Shown: one piece after another, positions 52,097-61,094 of the stretch
Numbering within the stretch: position 1 is the first letter of the stretch
Layout of the letters: every line of letters starts with the position of its first letter
Assembly: GCF_016313185.1 (NCBI RefSeq)
Contig: NZ_CP066218.1
Span: 1,054,001-1,118,000, forward strand
DNA: 64,000 nucleotides
Source of the DNA: Mycolicibacterium baixiangningiae
GTDB taxonomy: Bacteria; Actinomycetota; Actinomycetes; Mycobacteriales; Mycobacteriaceae
Direction of reading: 5' to 3'
The notes under the pieces: generated by a model
Databases searched by the model: none
What the model was told of the DNA's origin: nothing
Seen by the model: only the letters and a program-made list of their open reading frames with translations
Made by a program: the position numbers and the translations under genes

Positions 52097-55000
52097 TCAT
52101 TGTTCGGATGTCCGGCCCGCGTCGAGCAGCTCGGACAGCGCGAGGACCAGTGCCGCGGGCGGTCGCCAGCTGAACACGCCGGCGGGGTGTCCGTCGACCA
52201 CCGGCGTCGTCGCGCCGCACATACCGCGCACGAACAGGTAGAGCACCCCGCCCAGGTGTTCAGCCGGGTCGTAATCCGGTTGCCGCCACCGCAGGAACCG
52301 GTGCAGCACCACGCAATACAGCAGCGCCTGCAGCGGATAGTCGGAGTGGAGCATCGCCTCGGCCATCCGGGGGCGGCCGTAATCGGCTGCGGTGAGCGGG
52401 GTCTCGGGTTCGCCGAGCCAGTTCGTCTTGTAATCCACCACGAGATAGCGCACCCCGCTGGGGCCTGGTAAGCGCAGGACGGCGTCGAGCGATCCGGTGA
52501 GGTAACCCTTGAGTGACTGCGCACCGAGCGCGCGGTCGGTGAGCCGGTCGACGTACGGCGCCAGGACGTCGTCGGCGGGCAGGTGCCGGGCCAGCAGGCG
52601 CCCGACGTCGGCCAGGGTGATCGCGGGTGCACTGCCACGCCCGTCTCCACCGGCGAGCGGGAACTCGAAGTCCATCTCCGACAAGCGATCCCGCAAACCG
52701 ATCTGGCGCAGCGACATGTCAGGAGCCAGTGGGCCGAGCGGGGTGTCGTGCATCGGCACCAGCGCATCGGCCAGCGCGTCGGGCGCGACGTCGACCGGCC
52801 ACCACACCGCGTGCTCCCGGATGCGTTTCTCGAGTTCCGATCTCAGGTCGGCGGCGAACGGGTCGGCGTGTTCGAGCACCGCATGCACCAGCGACCCGAA
52901 CTTCGCGCCCATCGGCAGATCGGCCATCGGCGACGGCACGTCGGCACCGACGGTCGACGTCTCCGAGACGGGCACGTCGGCGATCTCGTCGTCGAGTTCG
53001 GTGACCTCGGGTTCACTGGTGACGCCGGCGCCCTCGGCGGCCCGCAGCAGACCCGAATACGACGTGCGTCGCCACGCGGTGTCGATGCCGCGGTGAAAAT
53101 GGCGCACCGCGAGACCCGTGGGCCGTTCCTCGGGCCCCGGGGCGGCGGGGCCGGCGATGACCGACTCCTCGAGGATCGGCCCGCCGAGGTCCGCCCAGGC
53201 GCGCAGCGCCGCCATCGCGTCGGCATCGTCGAGTTTCGGCGGGTCGCAGCGGTCGGGCACGGTGGCGTCACCGGGCCTTCTGCCGCGCAGCAGGCGCGAC
53301 AGCCCGCCGTTGGGTTCATCCCATGACGGCGCCCACCACGCGACCACCTGGGACTGTGCGCGGGTGAGCGCGACGTAGGTCAGGCGCACGTCGTCGCCGG
53401 CGGCCTCCCGCCGGCCGAGTCGCTCGACCTGTGCATAGTCGGGGCTGTCGTCACCGCCGATGTGCAGGCAACGGGTCCGGCCGTCGTGGAAGAGCACCGT
53501 GTCCCGGGTCTGGATGTTGCGGTTGAACGCGAACGGCAGGTACACCACCGGATACTGCAGACCCTTGCTCACCCACACCGTCATGATCTGCACGGCCGCC
53601 GCGTCGCTGTCGAGGCGGCGGTTGCGTTCGATTGAGCCGCTGCGCTCCTCGCGCTGCGTGCGCAGCCAGTCCCGCAGGGCGGGCAGGCCGAAATGCTCCC
53701 GGTGCGCCGTCTCGTGCAGCACCTGCGTGAGGTGGGCGAGGTCGGTCATGTGGCGTTCACCGTCGTGCCAGGACAGCACCCGCCTGCCCATCCCGGTCAG
53801 GTTCGCCGCCTCGAACACCGCCGCCACACCGCGGTCGCGGGCGTGATCGGCCCACTCGCGTAACCGGTCGGCGATCTCGTCGGTCAGCGTGTCACCTTGT
53901 GCGGCAAGCTCTTCGGCGGTACGGCCGAAGAACATCGTGCTGGCCGCCGCGCGCACCAGACCCGAGCGGTGCGGCTGGTCGAACGCCTCGAGCAGACACA
54001 GCCAGTCGTCACCGGCGGGGGAGTTGAACACGTCGGAATCCCCGGTGTAGACCGCGGAGATGCCGGCCTGTGACAGCGCGTCGAAACAGGCGCGGGCGTC
54101 CTTGTGTGTCTCGACGATCACCGCGATGTCCCTGGCCTCGATCGGCTTGCCGCAGAACGTCGCTCCGCCGGCCAGCAGTTGGCCGATGTCGGCGGCCAGG
54201 TCCCTGCTGATGTGTGGGCGCAGCTTGTCCATCGGGATCACCCGGTCGGGGCGGGTGCCGAAAGCCTGGCGAGAGACGACACGCAGGCGGAAGGGATCGT
54301 TGTGCGGGGCGCCCTCGAGGCGGTGCCCCTGGTGTCTGGCCTCGACGGGGCGGACCACGATCTCGGCGTCACCGAGTTCCGCGTCCCGCAGCACCACCTG
54401 CAACCGGTCGACCAGTTCACCGTCGCTGCGCCAGTTGGTCCCGAGCGTCTGCCGGTCGCCCGCGGTGCTCGCGGCGTGCAGGTAGGTGACGATGTCGCCG
54501 CCGCGGAACGCGTAGATCGCCTGCTTGGGGTCGCCGATCAGGATCAGCGTCGACCGCCCGGTGAACGCGCGGTCGATCACTTCCCATTGCACCGGATCGG
54601 TGTCCTGGAATTCGTCGACCATCACGATCGACCAGCGCCGGTGCATGCGCGCCCGGGCCGGGGAGTTCTCGTCGGTCAGCGCGTTGGCCAGCCGGGACAG
54701 CAGATCGTCGTAGTGCAGGATGCCCAGCCTGCGCTTGCGCCGCTCGAGTTCGGTGCATACCGCCCTGGCGAATTCGACGCGGACCGCGGCCTCGGTGTCC
54801 GCCGGCGGGTCGAGTGGGCGCAGTTCGGCGCCGGCGTTGCGGACAACTTCCCGGGCCAGCTCCAGCGCCTGACCGCGGGTCAGCACCGGATCGTCGCGCT
54901 GCTGGCCGAAGTGGGCGAGGTACAGATCGTCGACGATCTCGGCGGTCAGGTCGTCGAGGCTCTCCACGAGCTGAACCCCGGTATCCGTATCCCCGGCGAC

Positions 55001-55435
55001 ACCAAGGGATTTGAGGACCAGCTGACAGAACTGGTGCGTGGTCGCGATCGTGGCGGCGTCGAAACCGGCCAACGCGTCCCGCAGGCGCTGCCTGCGCGCG
55101 TGCCGTTCGTCCTCGGAGCCGTCGATCAGGTGGGCGACCAACTGGTTGTCTCCGACCGTCGCCGGATCGTCGAACGCGACGAGTGCGTCGAGCATCTGGC
55201 CGCGCACCCGCTCACGCAGCTCCTGGCTGGCCGCCCGCCCGAACGTCACGAGCAGCATCTGGTCGAGCGTCGCCACGCCTTCGGCGACGTACCGCGTCAC
55301 CAGACCCGCGAGCGCGAATGTCTTGCCGGTGCCCGCGCTGGCCTCGAGCACCGTGGTGGTACGCGGGGCGGGCAGCGGGCCGAGCAGGTCGAAGTCCAGC
55401 GAGGAGCGGAGCGGATCGCGCATCTGCCCCCGCAT
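52097..55435 (-). CDS. recB: RecBCD enzyme subunit RecB (helicase/nuclease)
   Basis: The 1112-residue protein has UvrD-type helicase motifs (E-A-S-A-G-T-G-K-T-F near residue 31; V-D-E-F-Q-D-T-D-P-V-Q-W; G-D-P-K-Q-A-I-Y-A-F-R-G-G-D; Y-V-A-L-T-R-A-Q) and a C-terminal RecB nuclease domain with the D-Y-K-T-N motif preceded by L-D-A-V-L-R. It unwinds and cuts DNA from double-strand ends together with RecC and RecD. The ATG overlaps the recC stop (TGATG), with GAAGGA upstream. All catalytic motifs look intact. Confidence 0.93.
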   Translation of the reverse strand: MRGQMRDPLRSSLDFDLLGPLPAPRTTTVLEASAGTGKTFALAGLVTRYVAEGVATLDQMLLVTFGRAASQELRERVRGQMLDALVAFDDPATVGDNQLVAHLIDGSEDERHARRQRLRDALAGFDAATIATTHQFCQLVLKSLGVAGDTDTGVQLVESLDDLTAEIVDDLYLAHFGQQRDDPVLTRGQALELAREVVRNAGAELRPLDPPADTEAAVRVEFARAVCTELERRKRRLGILHYDDLLSRLANALTDENSPARARMHRRWSIVMVDEFQDTDPVQWEVIDRAFTGRSTLILIGDPKQAIYAFRGGDIVTYLHAASTAGDRQTLGTNWRSDGELVDRLQVVLRDAELGDAEIVVRPVEARHQGHRLEGAPHNDPFRLRVVSRQAFGTRPDRVIPMDKLRPHISRDLAADIGQLLAGGATFCGKPIEARDIAVIVETHKDARACFDALSQAGISAVYTGDSDVFNSPAGDDWLCLLEAFDQPHRSGLVRAAASTMFFGRTAEELAAQGDTLTDEIADRLREWADHARDRGVAAVFEAANLTGMGRRVLSWHDGERHMTDLAHLTQVLHETAHREHFGLPALRDWLRTQREERSGSIERNRRLDSDAAAVQIMTVWVSKGLQYPVVYLPFAFNRNIQTRDTVLFHDGRTRCLHIGGDDSPDYAQVERLGRREAAGDDVRLTYVALTRAQSQVVAWWAPSWDEPNGGLSRLLRGRRPGDATVPDRCDPPKLDDADAMAALRAWADLGGPILEESVIAGPAAPGPEERPTGLAVRHFHRGIDTAWRRTSYSGLLRAAEGAGVTSEPEVTELDDEIADVPVSETSTVGADVPSPMADLPMGAKFGSLVHAVLEHADPFAADLRSELEKRIREHAVWWPVDVAPDALADALVPMHDTPLGPLAPDMSLRQIGLRDRLSEMDFEFPLAGGDGRGSAPAITLADVGRLLARHLPADDVLAPYVDRLTDRALGAQSLKGYLTGSLDAVLRLPGPSGVRYLVVDYKTNWLGEPETPLTAADYGRPRMAEAMLHSDYPLQALLYCVVLHRFLRWRQPDYDPAEHLGGVLYLFVRGMCGATTPVVDGHPAGVFSWRPPAALVLALSELLDAGRTSEQ

Positions 55436-58400
55436 CAGTCGGGGTCCTTCTCGGCGGCGAGCATCGGCAGCCACAGACGCGCCGCGTACGCGCCGAGGCG
55501 GGTGTTCTCCCCGTCGCACTCCTCGCCGGGGCGCACGGATTGCAGCAGTACCTCGACCGATGACCGCACACCCCACACGTGCGCGTGCGCGGGTTGTTCG
55601 TTCTCACCGGGGAACTTGCCGGTGTTCCACTTGAACCGCGCCTCGCGCAGCGGTTCGCCACGATGGTGGCGGGCCTCCGCCCACGCGTAGGACGTCTTGG
55701 GCGGCAACGGGATCGGCTCCCGGCGTCCGGCGTCGTACATGCTCACCAGATCCCGCAGCACGCCGGTCGCGTCGGCGGGCGCGCCGAGCAGCCGCTCCCT
55801 GGTGCCGCCCCGTTTACCGCGCCCGATGCACACCGCCGTCCAGTCCGGACTCGGGCGCGCAGCGGTCAACGCCGCCAACTGGATCCACGACGCGAGCAGG
55901 TGGCGACCGTCGAGTTTGGAGTAGGTGACGGTGACCGTCCGGTCGCCGTACACCTTCGGCACGGTGCCGGTGACGCGTCGGCCGTTTCCGAGGTGGATGT
56001 CGACGTCGTACGCCTGCGGCGGTTGTCCGCGGTGCCGGTGCGCCGCGGTGGCCAGCGCGGCGGCCTGGTCGCGCAGTTCCTGGGCCTTGCGCCAGCCGAG
56101 CCGGCCTGGCGGCAGCGACCCCCGCCGCCACTCCGCCTGTTGCGCCTGTTCGGGATTGAGTCCGCGCAGCATGTCGTCGAGCATGCGTTCGCCGATCTGC
56201 CACTCGGCCAGCGCGTCGATCTCCACCGGCATGGCGTCCTCGATGGCGTCGACGTCCCACGGCAGCGTGAAGTCCAGCGCGCGGAAGAACCCCTTGACCG
56301 GGTCCCTGAAGAAGCCGATCAGATCGTCGAGCGCGACGTCGTCCTCCGGCGGTGGGGGCAGCGGCCGGGCGAGCAGTCCTGGGCGCTCGGCGCGGTCACC
56401 GGTCGCGACGGTCGCCGCCGTGAGCGCGGTCGAGTCGAAGGTGAACGGCTCATCCGGCACTCCGAGCACGCCGGGTGTGACGTTGCGGACATCGAAGGGC
56501 TGCAACGGATGTTCGACGACGACCCGGTCCCGCACCGGGGTCTCGGTGGTGACGTCGAGCGCGTCGAGCAGCTCCACCAGCGGTACGGCGGGCGGTTTGC
56601 GCTGACCGGAGTATTCGTTGGCGCCGGTGTAGGTGACGACGAGCTTCTCCGTCGCCGCGCCGATCGCGTCGAGCAGCAGTTGCCGGTCCTCGGAGCGGAT
56701 GTCGCGTTCCCCCGTCATCGGATCGCGGGCGAGCGCGTCGTCACCGTCGACCACCCCGAGGCGCGGGAACACCCCGTCGTCCAGACCGACCAGACACACC
56801 ACCCGGTGCGGGACCGAGCGCATGGGCACCATGGTGCACACCGTCAGCGTGCCGGTGCGGAAGTTCGCGCGGGTGGGCCGTCCGGCGAGGTGGCGGCCGA
56901 GCAGCGCCTTGATGTCGGCCAGCCGCAGCAGCGTGTCCTGGCGTGGGCCGGCCTGGGTCAGCACGTCGGCGAACTCGCGTTCCAGCTGACTGGTCTGCCA
57001 GGTGTCGTCGTCCGGTACGGAGGTCAACTGGTCGATGCCGGCGCGCAGCGCGTCCAGCCATTCGGCGAGCGGCTTTGTGCCGCTGAGGCTCTCGACGCAG
57101 GCCTGCAGCCGCCCGACGTACTCGGCGAGCCGGCCGGCGAGTTCGACGCGGTCGCTGCTGACGTCGTCGAGCGGCAGCGTGGTGTCGAGCCAGGCGTGGG
57201 AGTCGTCGGACATCGCGACGCCCGCGAGCACCCGGTCAAGCCCGAACCGCCAGGTGTTCTGGACGAAGTCGACTCCGTAGGGATGGCGGTGTTCGCGGTC
57301 GAAACCCCACCGGATGTTCGCTTCCCGCACCCAGTCCCCGATCGCGTCGAGATCGTCGTCGGTGAAGGCGAACCGCGCGCGGATCGACGGTACCTCGGCG
57401 AGGTTGAGCACCTCGGTGGCCGTGGCGCGGGCGCCGGCCAGGTCGAGCAGCTGGCCGGCGACACCGAGCAACGGGTTGGTCTGCGTCAACGCACGGTCGG
57501 CGAGCTTGACGCGCAGCCGGTGCGCCGGGTGCGCGCCGTGCACCACGTCGCCGAGCCCGAAACCCGCGACGATCAGCGGGGCGTAGTTCTCGATGTCCGG
57601 GCACATGACGAGGATGTCCCGGGGTTCGAGCGTCGGGTCGTCGACGAGCAGACCGAGCAGCACTTCGCGCAGGACGTCGATCTGGCGGGCGGCGCCGTGG
57701 CAGCTGTGCACCTGCACGGAGCGGTCGGGTGCGCGCAGTTGCCTGCCGCCGGGGCGTGGAGCGTTGGCGGCGATGTCGGACTGCAGCCAGCCCAGCAGGG
57801 TGTCGGGGTGGTCGGCGTGGCCGAGATGTTCGTCGGTTTGCGGTGCGGCGGGCAGGCTGCGCTGCAGTTCGCGAAGGTCACGGCCGAGGGTGGCGAGCAG
57901 TGGGTGGCCGACGTCGCGGTGGGTGTTGTCGTCGCGGCGGCGGACGGGACCGCGGTGGGCTTCGAGCGACGTCCACATGTTGTCGCTGGGGTGTGGCAGC
58001 CACAGATGCAGGTCGTGATGGGTGGCCAGCGCGTCGAGCAGTTCCACCTCGGTGGAGGGCAGCCGGGTGTGGCCGAACAACGACAGACGCTCGGGCAGGT
58101 CGATGGGCGACTCACGAAGGCGCGCAACGACTTCAGTGTGACGCAGGTGCGGGGGGTCGGCCGGCACGCGGGCGACCAGGGCGCGCCAGAGATGGGGTTG
58201 CCAGTGCAGGTCGTCTTCGAGGTCGCCGGGGTTGCCATCGAGCCAGTCGACGAGCAGCTGCGGGCGCTGGCGGGCGTAGGAGGCGAACAGACCGGCGAGG
58301 CGGCGGGCGACGGCGTAGCGGCGGCTGAGGCGGAGTTCCTGTTCCTCGCCGTGTTCGAAGTGGCCGAGGTGGGTGGCCAGCGTCGTGCACCACGGTCGGT

Positions 58401-58728
58401 CGAGGCTGTCGTCGATGACCTCGAGCAGCGGCCACACCAGGGCGTCGGGCGCCCAGGGATCGTCGTCCTCGGTGCCGGATGACCCCTCGATGATCTGAGC
58501 GATCAGGGACCGGGGGTTGCGGAAGATGACGCCCGCGCAGACACCGTCGTCACCCGAACCGCGGCCGAGAACGTGCGACAGCCGCTGGCTCAGCCACCGC
58601 TCGACGCCCTTCGCCGGGACGATGACGAGCTCCTGGGCGAACGGGTCGGCCAGGGGAGTGGACAGCAGGGTGCCGAGTCCGTCGGCCAGGAGGTCGGTGC
58701 GCTCCGCCCGGTGCAGATGGAATGGCAT
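55435..58728 (-). CDS. recC: RecBCD enzyme subunit RecC
   Basis: The 1097-residue protein starts F-H-L-H-R-A-E-R-T-D-L-L and has the RecC layout of an inactivated SF1 helicase and nuclease (F-A-Q-E-L-V-I-V-P-A-K-G-V-E-R-W-L-S-Q-R-L-S early on; V-C-M-V-P-M-R-S-V-P-H-R-V-V-C-L-V-G-L-D-D-G-V-F-P-like stretch later). RecC holds the complex together and recognises Chi-like sites. It is first of the rec cluster and overlaps recB. No LexA box is seen before it. Confidence 0.92.
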   Translation of the reverse strand: MPFHLHRAERTDLLADGLGTLLSTPLADPFAQELVIVPAKGVERWLSQRLSHVLGRGSGDDGVCAGVIFRNPRSLIAQIIEGSSGTEDDDPWAPDALVWPLLEVIDDSLDRPWCTTLATHLGHFEHGEEQELRLSRRYAVARRLAGLFASYARQRPQLLVDWLDGNPGDLEDDLHWQPHLWRALVARVPADPPHLRHTEVVARLRESPIDLPERLSLFGHTRLPSTEVELLDALATHHDLHLWLPHPSDNMWTSLEAHRGPVRRRDDNTHRDVGHPLLATLGRDLRELQRSLPAAPQTDEHLGHADHPDTLLGWLQSDIAANAPRPGGRQLRAPDRSVQVHSCHGAARQIDVLREVLLGLLVDDPTLEPRDILVMCPDIENYAPLIVAGFGLGDVVHGAHPAHRLRVKLADRALTQTNPLLGVAGQLLDLAGARATATEVLNLAEVPSIRARFAFTDDDLDAIGDWVREANIRWGFDREHRHPYGVDFVQNTWRFGLDRVLAGVAMSDDSHAWLDTTLPLDDVSSDRVELAGRLAEYVGRLQACVESLSGTKPLAEWLDALRAGIDQLTSVPDDDTWQTSQLEREFADVLTQAGPRQDTLLRLADIKALLGRHLAGRPTRANFRTGTLTVCTMVPMRSVPHRVVCLVGLDDGVFPRLGVVDGDDALARDPMTGERDIRSEDRQLLLDAIGAATEKLVVTYTGANEYSGQRKPPAVPLVELLDALDVTTETPVRDRVVVEHPLQPFDVRNVTPGVLGVPDEPFTFDSTALTAATVATGDRAERPGLLARPLPPPPEDDVALDDLIGFFRDPVKGFFRALDFTLPWDVDAIEDAMPVEIDALAEWQIGERMLDDMLRGLNPEQAQQAEWRRGSLPPGRLGWRKAQELRDQAAALATAAHRHRGQPPQAYDVDIHLGNGRRVTGTVPKVYGDRTVTVTYSKLDGRHLLASWIQLAALTAARPSPDWTAVCIGRGKRGGTRERLLGAPADATGVLRDLVSMYDAGRREPIPLPPKTSYAWAEARHHRGEPLREARFKWNTGKFPGENEQPAHAHVWGVRSSVEVLLQSVRPGEECDGENTRLGAYAARLWLPMLAAEKDPD

Positions 58729-58782
58729 CGCCCCAAACGATAGAGCGCGGGTCCGACTGATCGTGGGGAAGGCAGGGCATCC

Positions 58783-60021
58783 CTAGATTCGGACCGGCAG
58801 TCCTCCGGTGAGCGACGACGGCCGGCACAACGCCGCCACGGGCACCACGGCCAGCGCCGCCACCACGAACGCCACGCGCACGTTGAGCGCATCGGCCGCG
58901 CCACCGAGAGCCGCGGCCGCGATCGGCCGCGAGCCGAGGAACCCGACCAGCCACAGCGCCATGATCCGGCCCCTCAGCTCCTCGGGCGCACGCTCCTGGA
59001 CGACAGTGCTCAGCCCCGTCATCGCCCAGCCGAAGCCGAGGCCCGCCAACCCGAAACCCGCCAACGCCACCGGCGTGACCGTCCCGAGCGCCAACACCCC
59101 GCATCCGGCGCACAGCAGCCACAACCCGATCGACGACACCCAGCCCGCCGCGATTCGGCCGCGCAGTAGCGCCAGCACCACCATGCTCAACGCCGCGCCG
59201 ATCCCGAACACCGCCGACAGTGCACCCACCAGTCGGGTGTCACCGCCCAGAGCATCAGCCATCGACGGCGTCAACGTGATCGAGGGGTCCGCCGCGAACC
59301 CGACCGTCGTCACCGCGAGCAGGGCGAGGAACAGAGGCCGGTCGCGCCACACGTACTTCAGCGCCGCGCGCACCCGGTAGTCCGCGCCGTCGCGGCGCAC
59401 CGGAGGAGCGGGGAAGCGCACCACCAGAAGGAAGAGCGCGAAGATCAGGTGCAGCCCCGCGCTGACCGCGAACCCTTCGGCGTACCCGAGATGCGCGGCC
59501 AGATAGGCGCCGATGACCGGGCCGATCATTCGGCCGATCGTCATCGGAATGCTGTTGAGCGCCATGGCCGTCGACAGCTCGCCGTCACGGATGAGGTTCG
59601 GCACGATCGACTGCATCGCCGGGCCGCCCACCACGAACCCGATACCGACCAGCAGCGTGCCGAGGAGCACCGCCGCCGGCGCCTGCTGCTCGGAGATCGC
59701 CAGCCACACGGCCACCGCTCCCGACCCGGCCAGGCACAGCACCCGGCCGAGCAGGATTTGCCGAGCCGGGTTGCCGGTGTCGGCCCATTTGCCGCTGGTC
59801 GGGCTGAGGATGAGCTGCGGTCCGAACTGCACGACACCGACCAGGCCGACCATCAGCGCCGAGCCTGTCGCCTCGTACATGACGATCGCCGCGACGATGC
59901 CGTGCGTCCACACCGCGACGACTGAGAAGATCTTGCCCCAGAACAGCGCGCCGAACACCGGGTCGAACATCAGCCCGAGCGCACCGCGCGCCTGGGGCGG
60001 CGCCGTGGTCTGCGCGGTCAT
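58783..60021 (-). CDS. MFS efflux transporter
   Basis: The 412-residue protein has twelve predicted membrane segments and the pattern of the MFS_3/EntS-like exporters: F-W-G-K-I-F-S, P-T-S-G-K-W-A-D-T in the first cytoplasmic loop, N-S-I-P-M-T-I-G-R-M-I-G-P near segment 5 and R-G-R-I-M-A-L-W-L near segment 10. It probably exports drugs or siderophore-like compounds. It overlaps the MarR stop (ATGA), so the MarR protein is its likely regulator. Confidence 0.88.
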   Translation of the reverse strand: MTAQTTAPPQARGALGLMFDPVFGALFWGKIFSVVAVWTHGIVAAIVMYEATGSALMVGLVGVVQFGPQLILSPTSGKWADTGNPARQILLGRVLCLAGSGAVAVWLAISEQQAPAAVLLGTLLVGIGFVVGGPAMQSIVPNLIRDGELSTAMALNSIPMTIGRMIGPVIGAYLAAHLGYAEGFAVSAGLHLIFALFLLVVRFPAPPVRRDGADYRVRAALKYVWRDRPLFLALLAVTTVGFAADPSITLTPSMADALGGDTRLVGALSAVFGIGAALSMVVLALLRGRIAAGWVSSIGLWLLCAGCGVLALGTVTPVALAGFGLAGLGFGWAMTGLSTVVQERAPEELRGRIMALWLVGFLGSRPIAAAALGGAADALNVRVAFVVAALAVVPVAALCRPSSLTGGLPVRI

Positions 60022-60494
60022 GCGCGCACCCCGTGTTCGAAGTCCGTGACGAGCCGGTCGAGTAGTCCGACGAGCGAGTCGACGTCGCTGTCGGGCCAGT
60101 CGCCCACCACGCCGGCGACGATCTCGCGGCGGCGGTCGGTCACCGCGGCCAGGGCGTCGCGTCCGGCGTCGGTCAGCACCAGCACGCAGCGGCGCTGGTC
60201 GTCGGGGGCGAGGGTCTTTGTCAGCAATCCGGCGGCGACGACGGATCCGACGGTCCGACTGGCCGTCGAGTGCTCGACGGCCATGTAGTCGGCGACATCG
60301 CCGATGGATGCCCCGCGTCCGCCCTTCTCACACTGCTCGACGGCGCGCAGGACCCGCAGCGTCGAGACCGTGGTCACCGGAGCGATGTCGTCGAGCAGTT
60401 GCCGCCGGAACTCGGGCCGCTGCCGGACGACGTGAATCCGGGTCAGCAACTCGTCGAGATGGTCGTAGCGGGACGGCGGCACAGTTATATGCAT
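60018..60494 (-). CDS. MarR-family regulator of the adjacent MFS exporter
   Basis: The 158-residue protein has a MarR winged helix: V-S-T-L-R-V-L-R-A-V-E, then S-I-G-D-V-A-D-Y-M-A-V-E-H-S-T-A-S-R-T-V (recognition helix), L-T-D-A-G-R and helical flanks. A perfect 11-bp inverted repeat covers the start codon, so it very probably represses its own operon and is released by a ligand that the MFS pump exports. It comes first in a two-gene operon with ATGA overlap. Confidence 0.9.
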   Translation of the reverse strand: MHITVPPSRYDHLDELLTRIHVVRQRPEFRRQLLDDIAPVTTVSTLRVLRAVEQCEKGGRGASIGDVADYMAVEHSTASRTVGSVVAAGLLTKTLAPDDQRRCVLVLTDAGRDALAAVTDRRREIVAGVVGDWPDSDVDSLVGLLDRLVTDFEHGVRA

Positions 60495-60510
60495 AGCACA
60501 TGCATATAAC
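60484..60510. promoter_or_regulatory. MarR operator over the marR start codon
   Basis: Half-sites GTTATATGCAT (60484-60494) and ATGCATATAAC (60500-60510) are perfect inverted repeats five bases apart. The marR ATG is in the first half-site. The run is AT-rich in a GC-rich window, typical of a MarR operator that also holds promoter elements. Confidence 0.85.
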
Positions 60511-60567
60511 CGGATACCAGGTGCGAAGCGGCGCGTAAGCGGCCCACGATGGTGGTACTCAGCGGGC

Positions 60568-61094
60568 GTGGCAACGTCGTCAGGGATGATCGCCGTCGGC
60601 AGCGGGCCGGCCGGCCTCAGCGCGGCCGGGACCACCACGTCGACCTCCACACCCCGGACTGGTTCGACCGGCGGCGCCTCGAACTCGTCCGCGGTATCAC
60701 CGTCGACCACATCGACCTCGACCGCCGCGAGGTGATCACGCGCGGCGGCCGCCGCTATCCGTACTGGAGCCTGGTGCTCGCGCCGGGCGCCACGCCCGTC
60801 CCGCTCAACGTGCCCGGCGCCGGGAACGCCCTGCACCTGCGGTCCCTCGCCGGCGCGTCCGCCGCCGGTTTTCCGACCGCATGGGCGAAGGTCCCCGGCT
60901 TCCACTGCGCCATCGGCGAGGCGCGGCTGAAGTACCGCGGCTGGGGCATCCCCTACGAGCACAGCCGCCTCGTCGACCACCGTGACGGGTTCACGGTCTG
61001 GTATGAAGCCGGCGGTGAGGTGATCGGTGTGCTCAGCCTCAACGCCGCCGACGACCATCGGCTGGCCGCCGAACTCATCGGCCACGAGACCTGA
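60568..61094 (+). pseudogene. Decayed FAD-dependent (ferredoxin reductase-like) oxidoreductase
   Basis: Pieces of one flavoprotein reductase appear in order. A start (GTG 60568 or ATG 60586) leads into I-A-V-G-S-G-P-A-G-L-S-A-A, the FAD-binding loop. The frame then shifts near 60645, and the other frame continues R-R-L-E-L-V-R-G-I-T-V, P-Y-W-S-L-V-L-A-P-G-A-T-P and finally a C-terminal domain (F-H-C-A-I-G-E-A-R-L-K-Y-R-G-W; F-T-V-W-Y-E-A-G-G-E-V-I-G-V). Large parts, including the NAD-binding domain, are missing. Only about 175 codons remain of a family of some 400. It converges on the next gene with a 20-base overlap. Confidence 0.6.

Noticed and set aside
55579..58482. Plus-strand frame of 967 codons opposite recC
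   Set aside because: Low-complexity shadow of recC; recC has clear family motifs and overlaps recB as expected.
58700..58782. LexA/SOS box before recC
   Set aside because: No TCGAAC-N4-GTTCGA-like sequence was found in the stretch upstream of the recC start.
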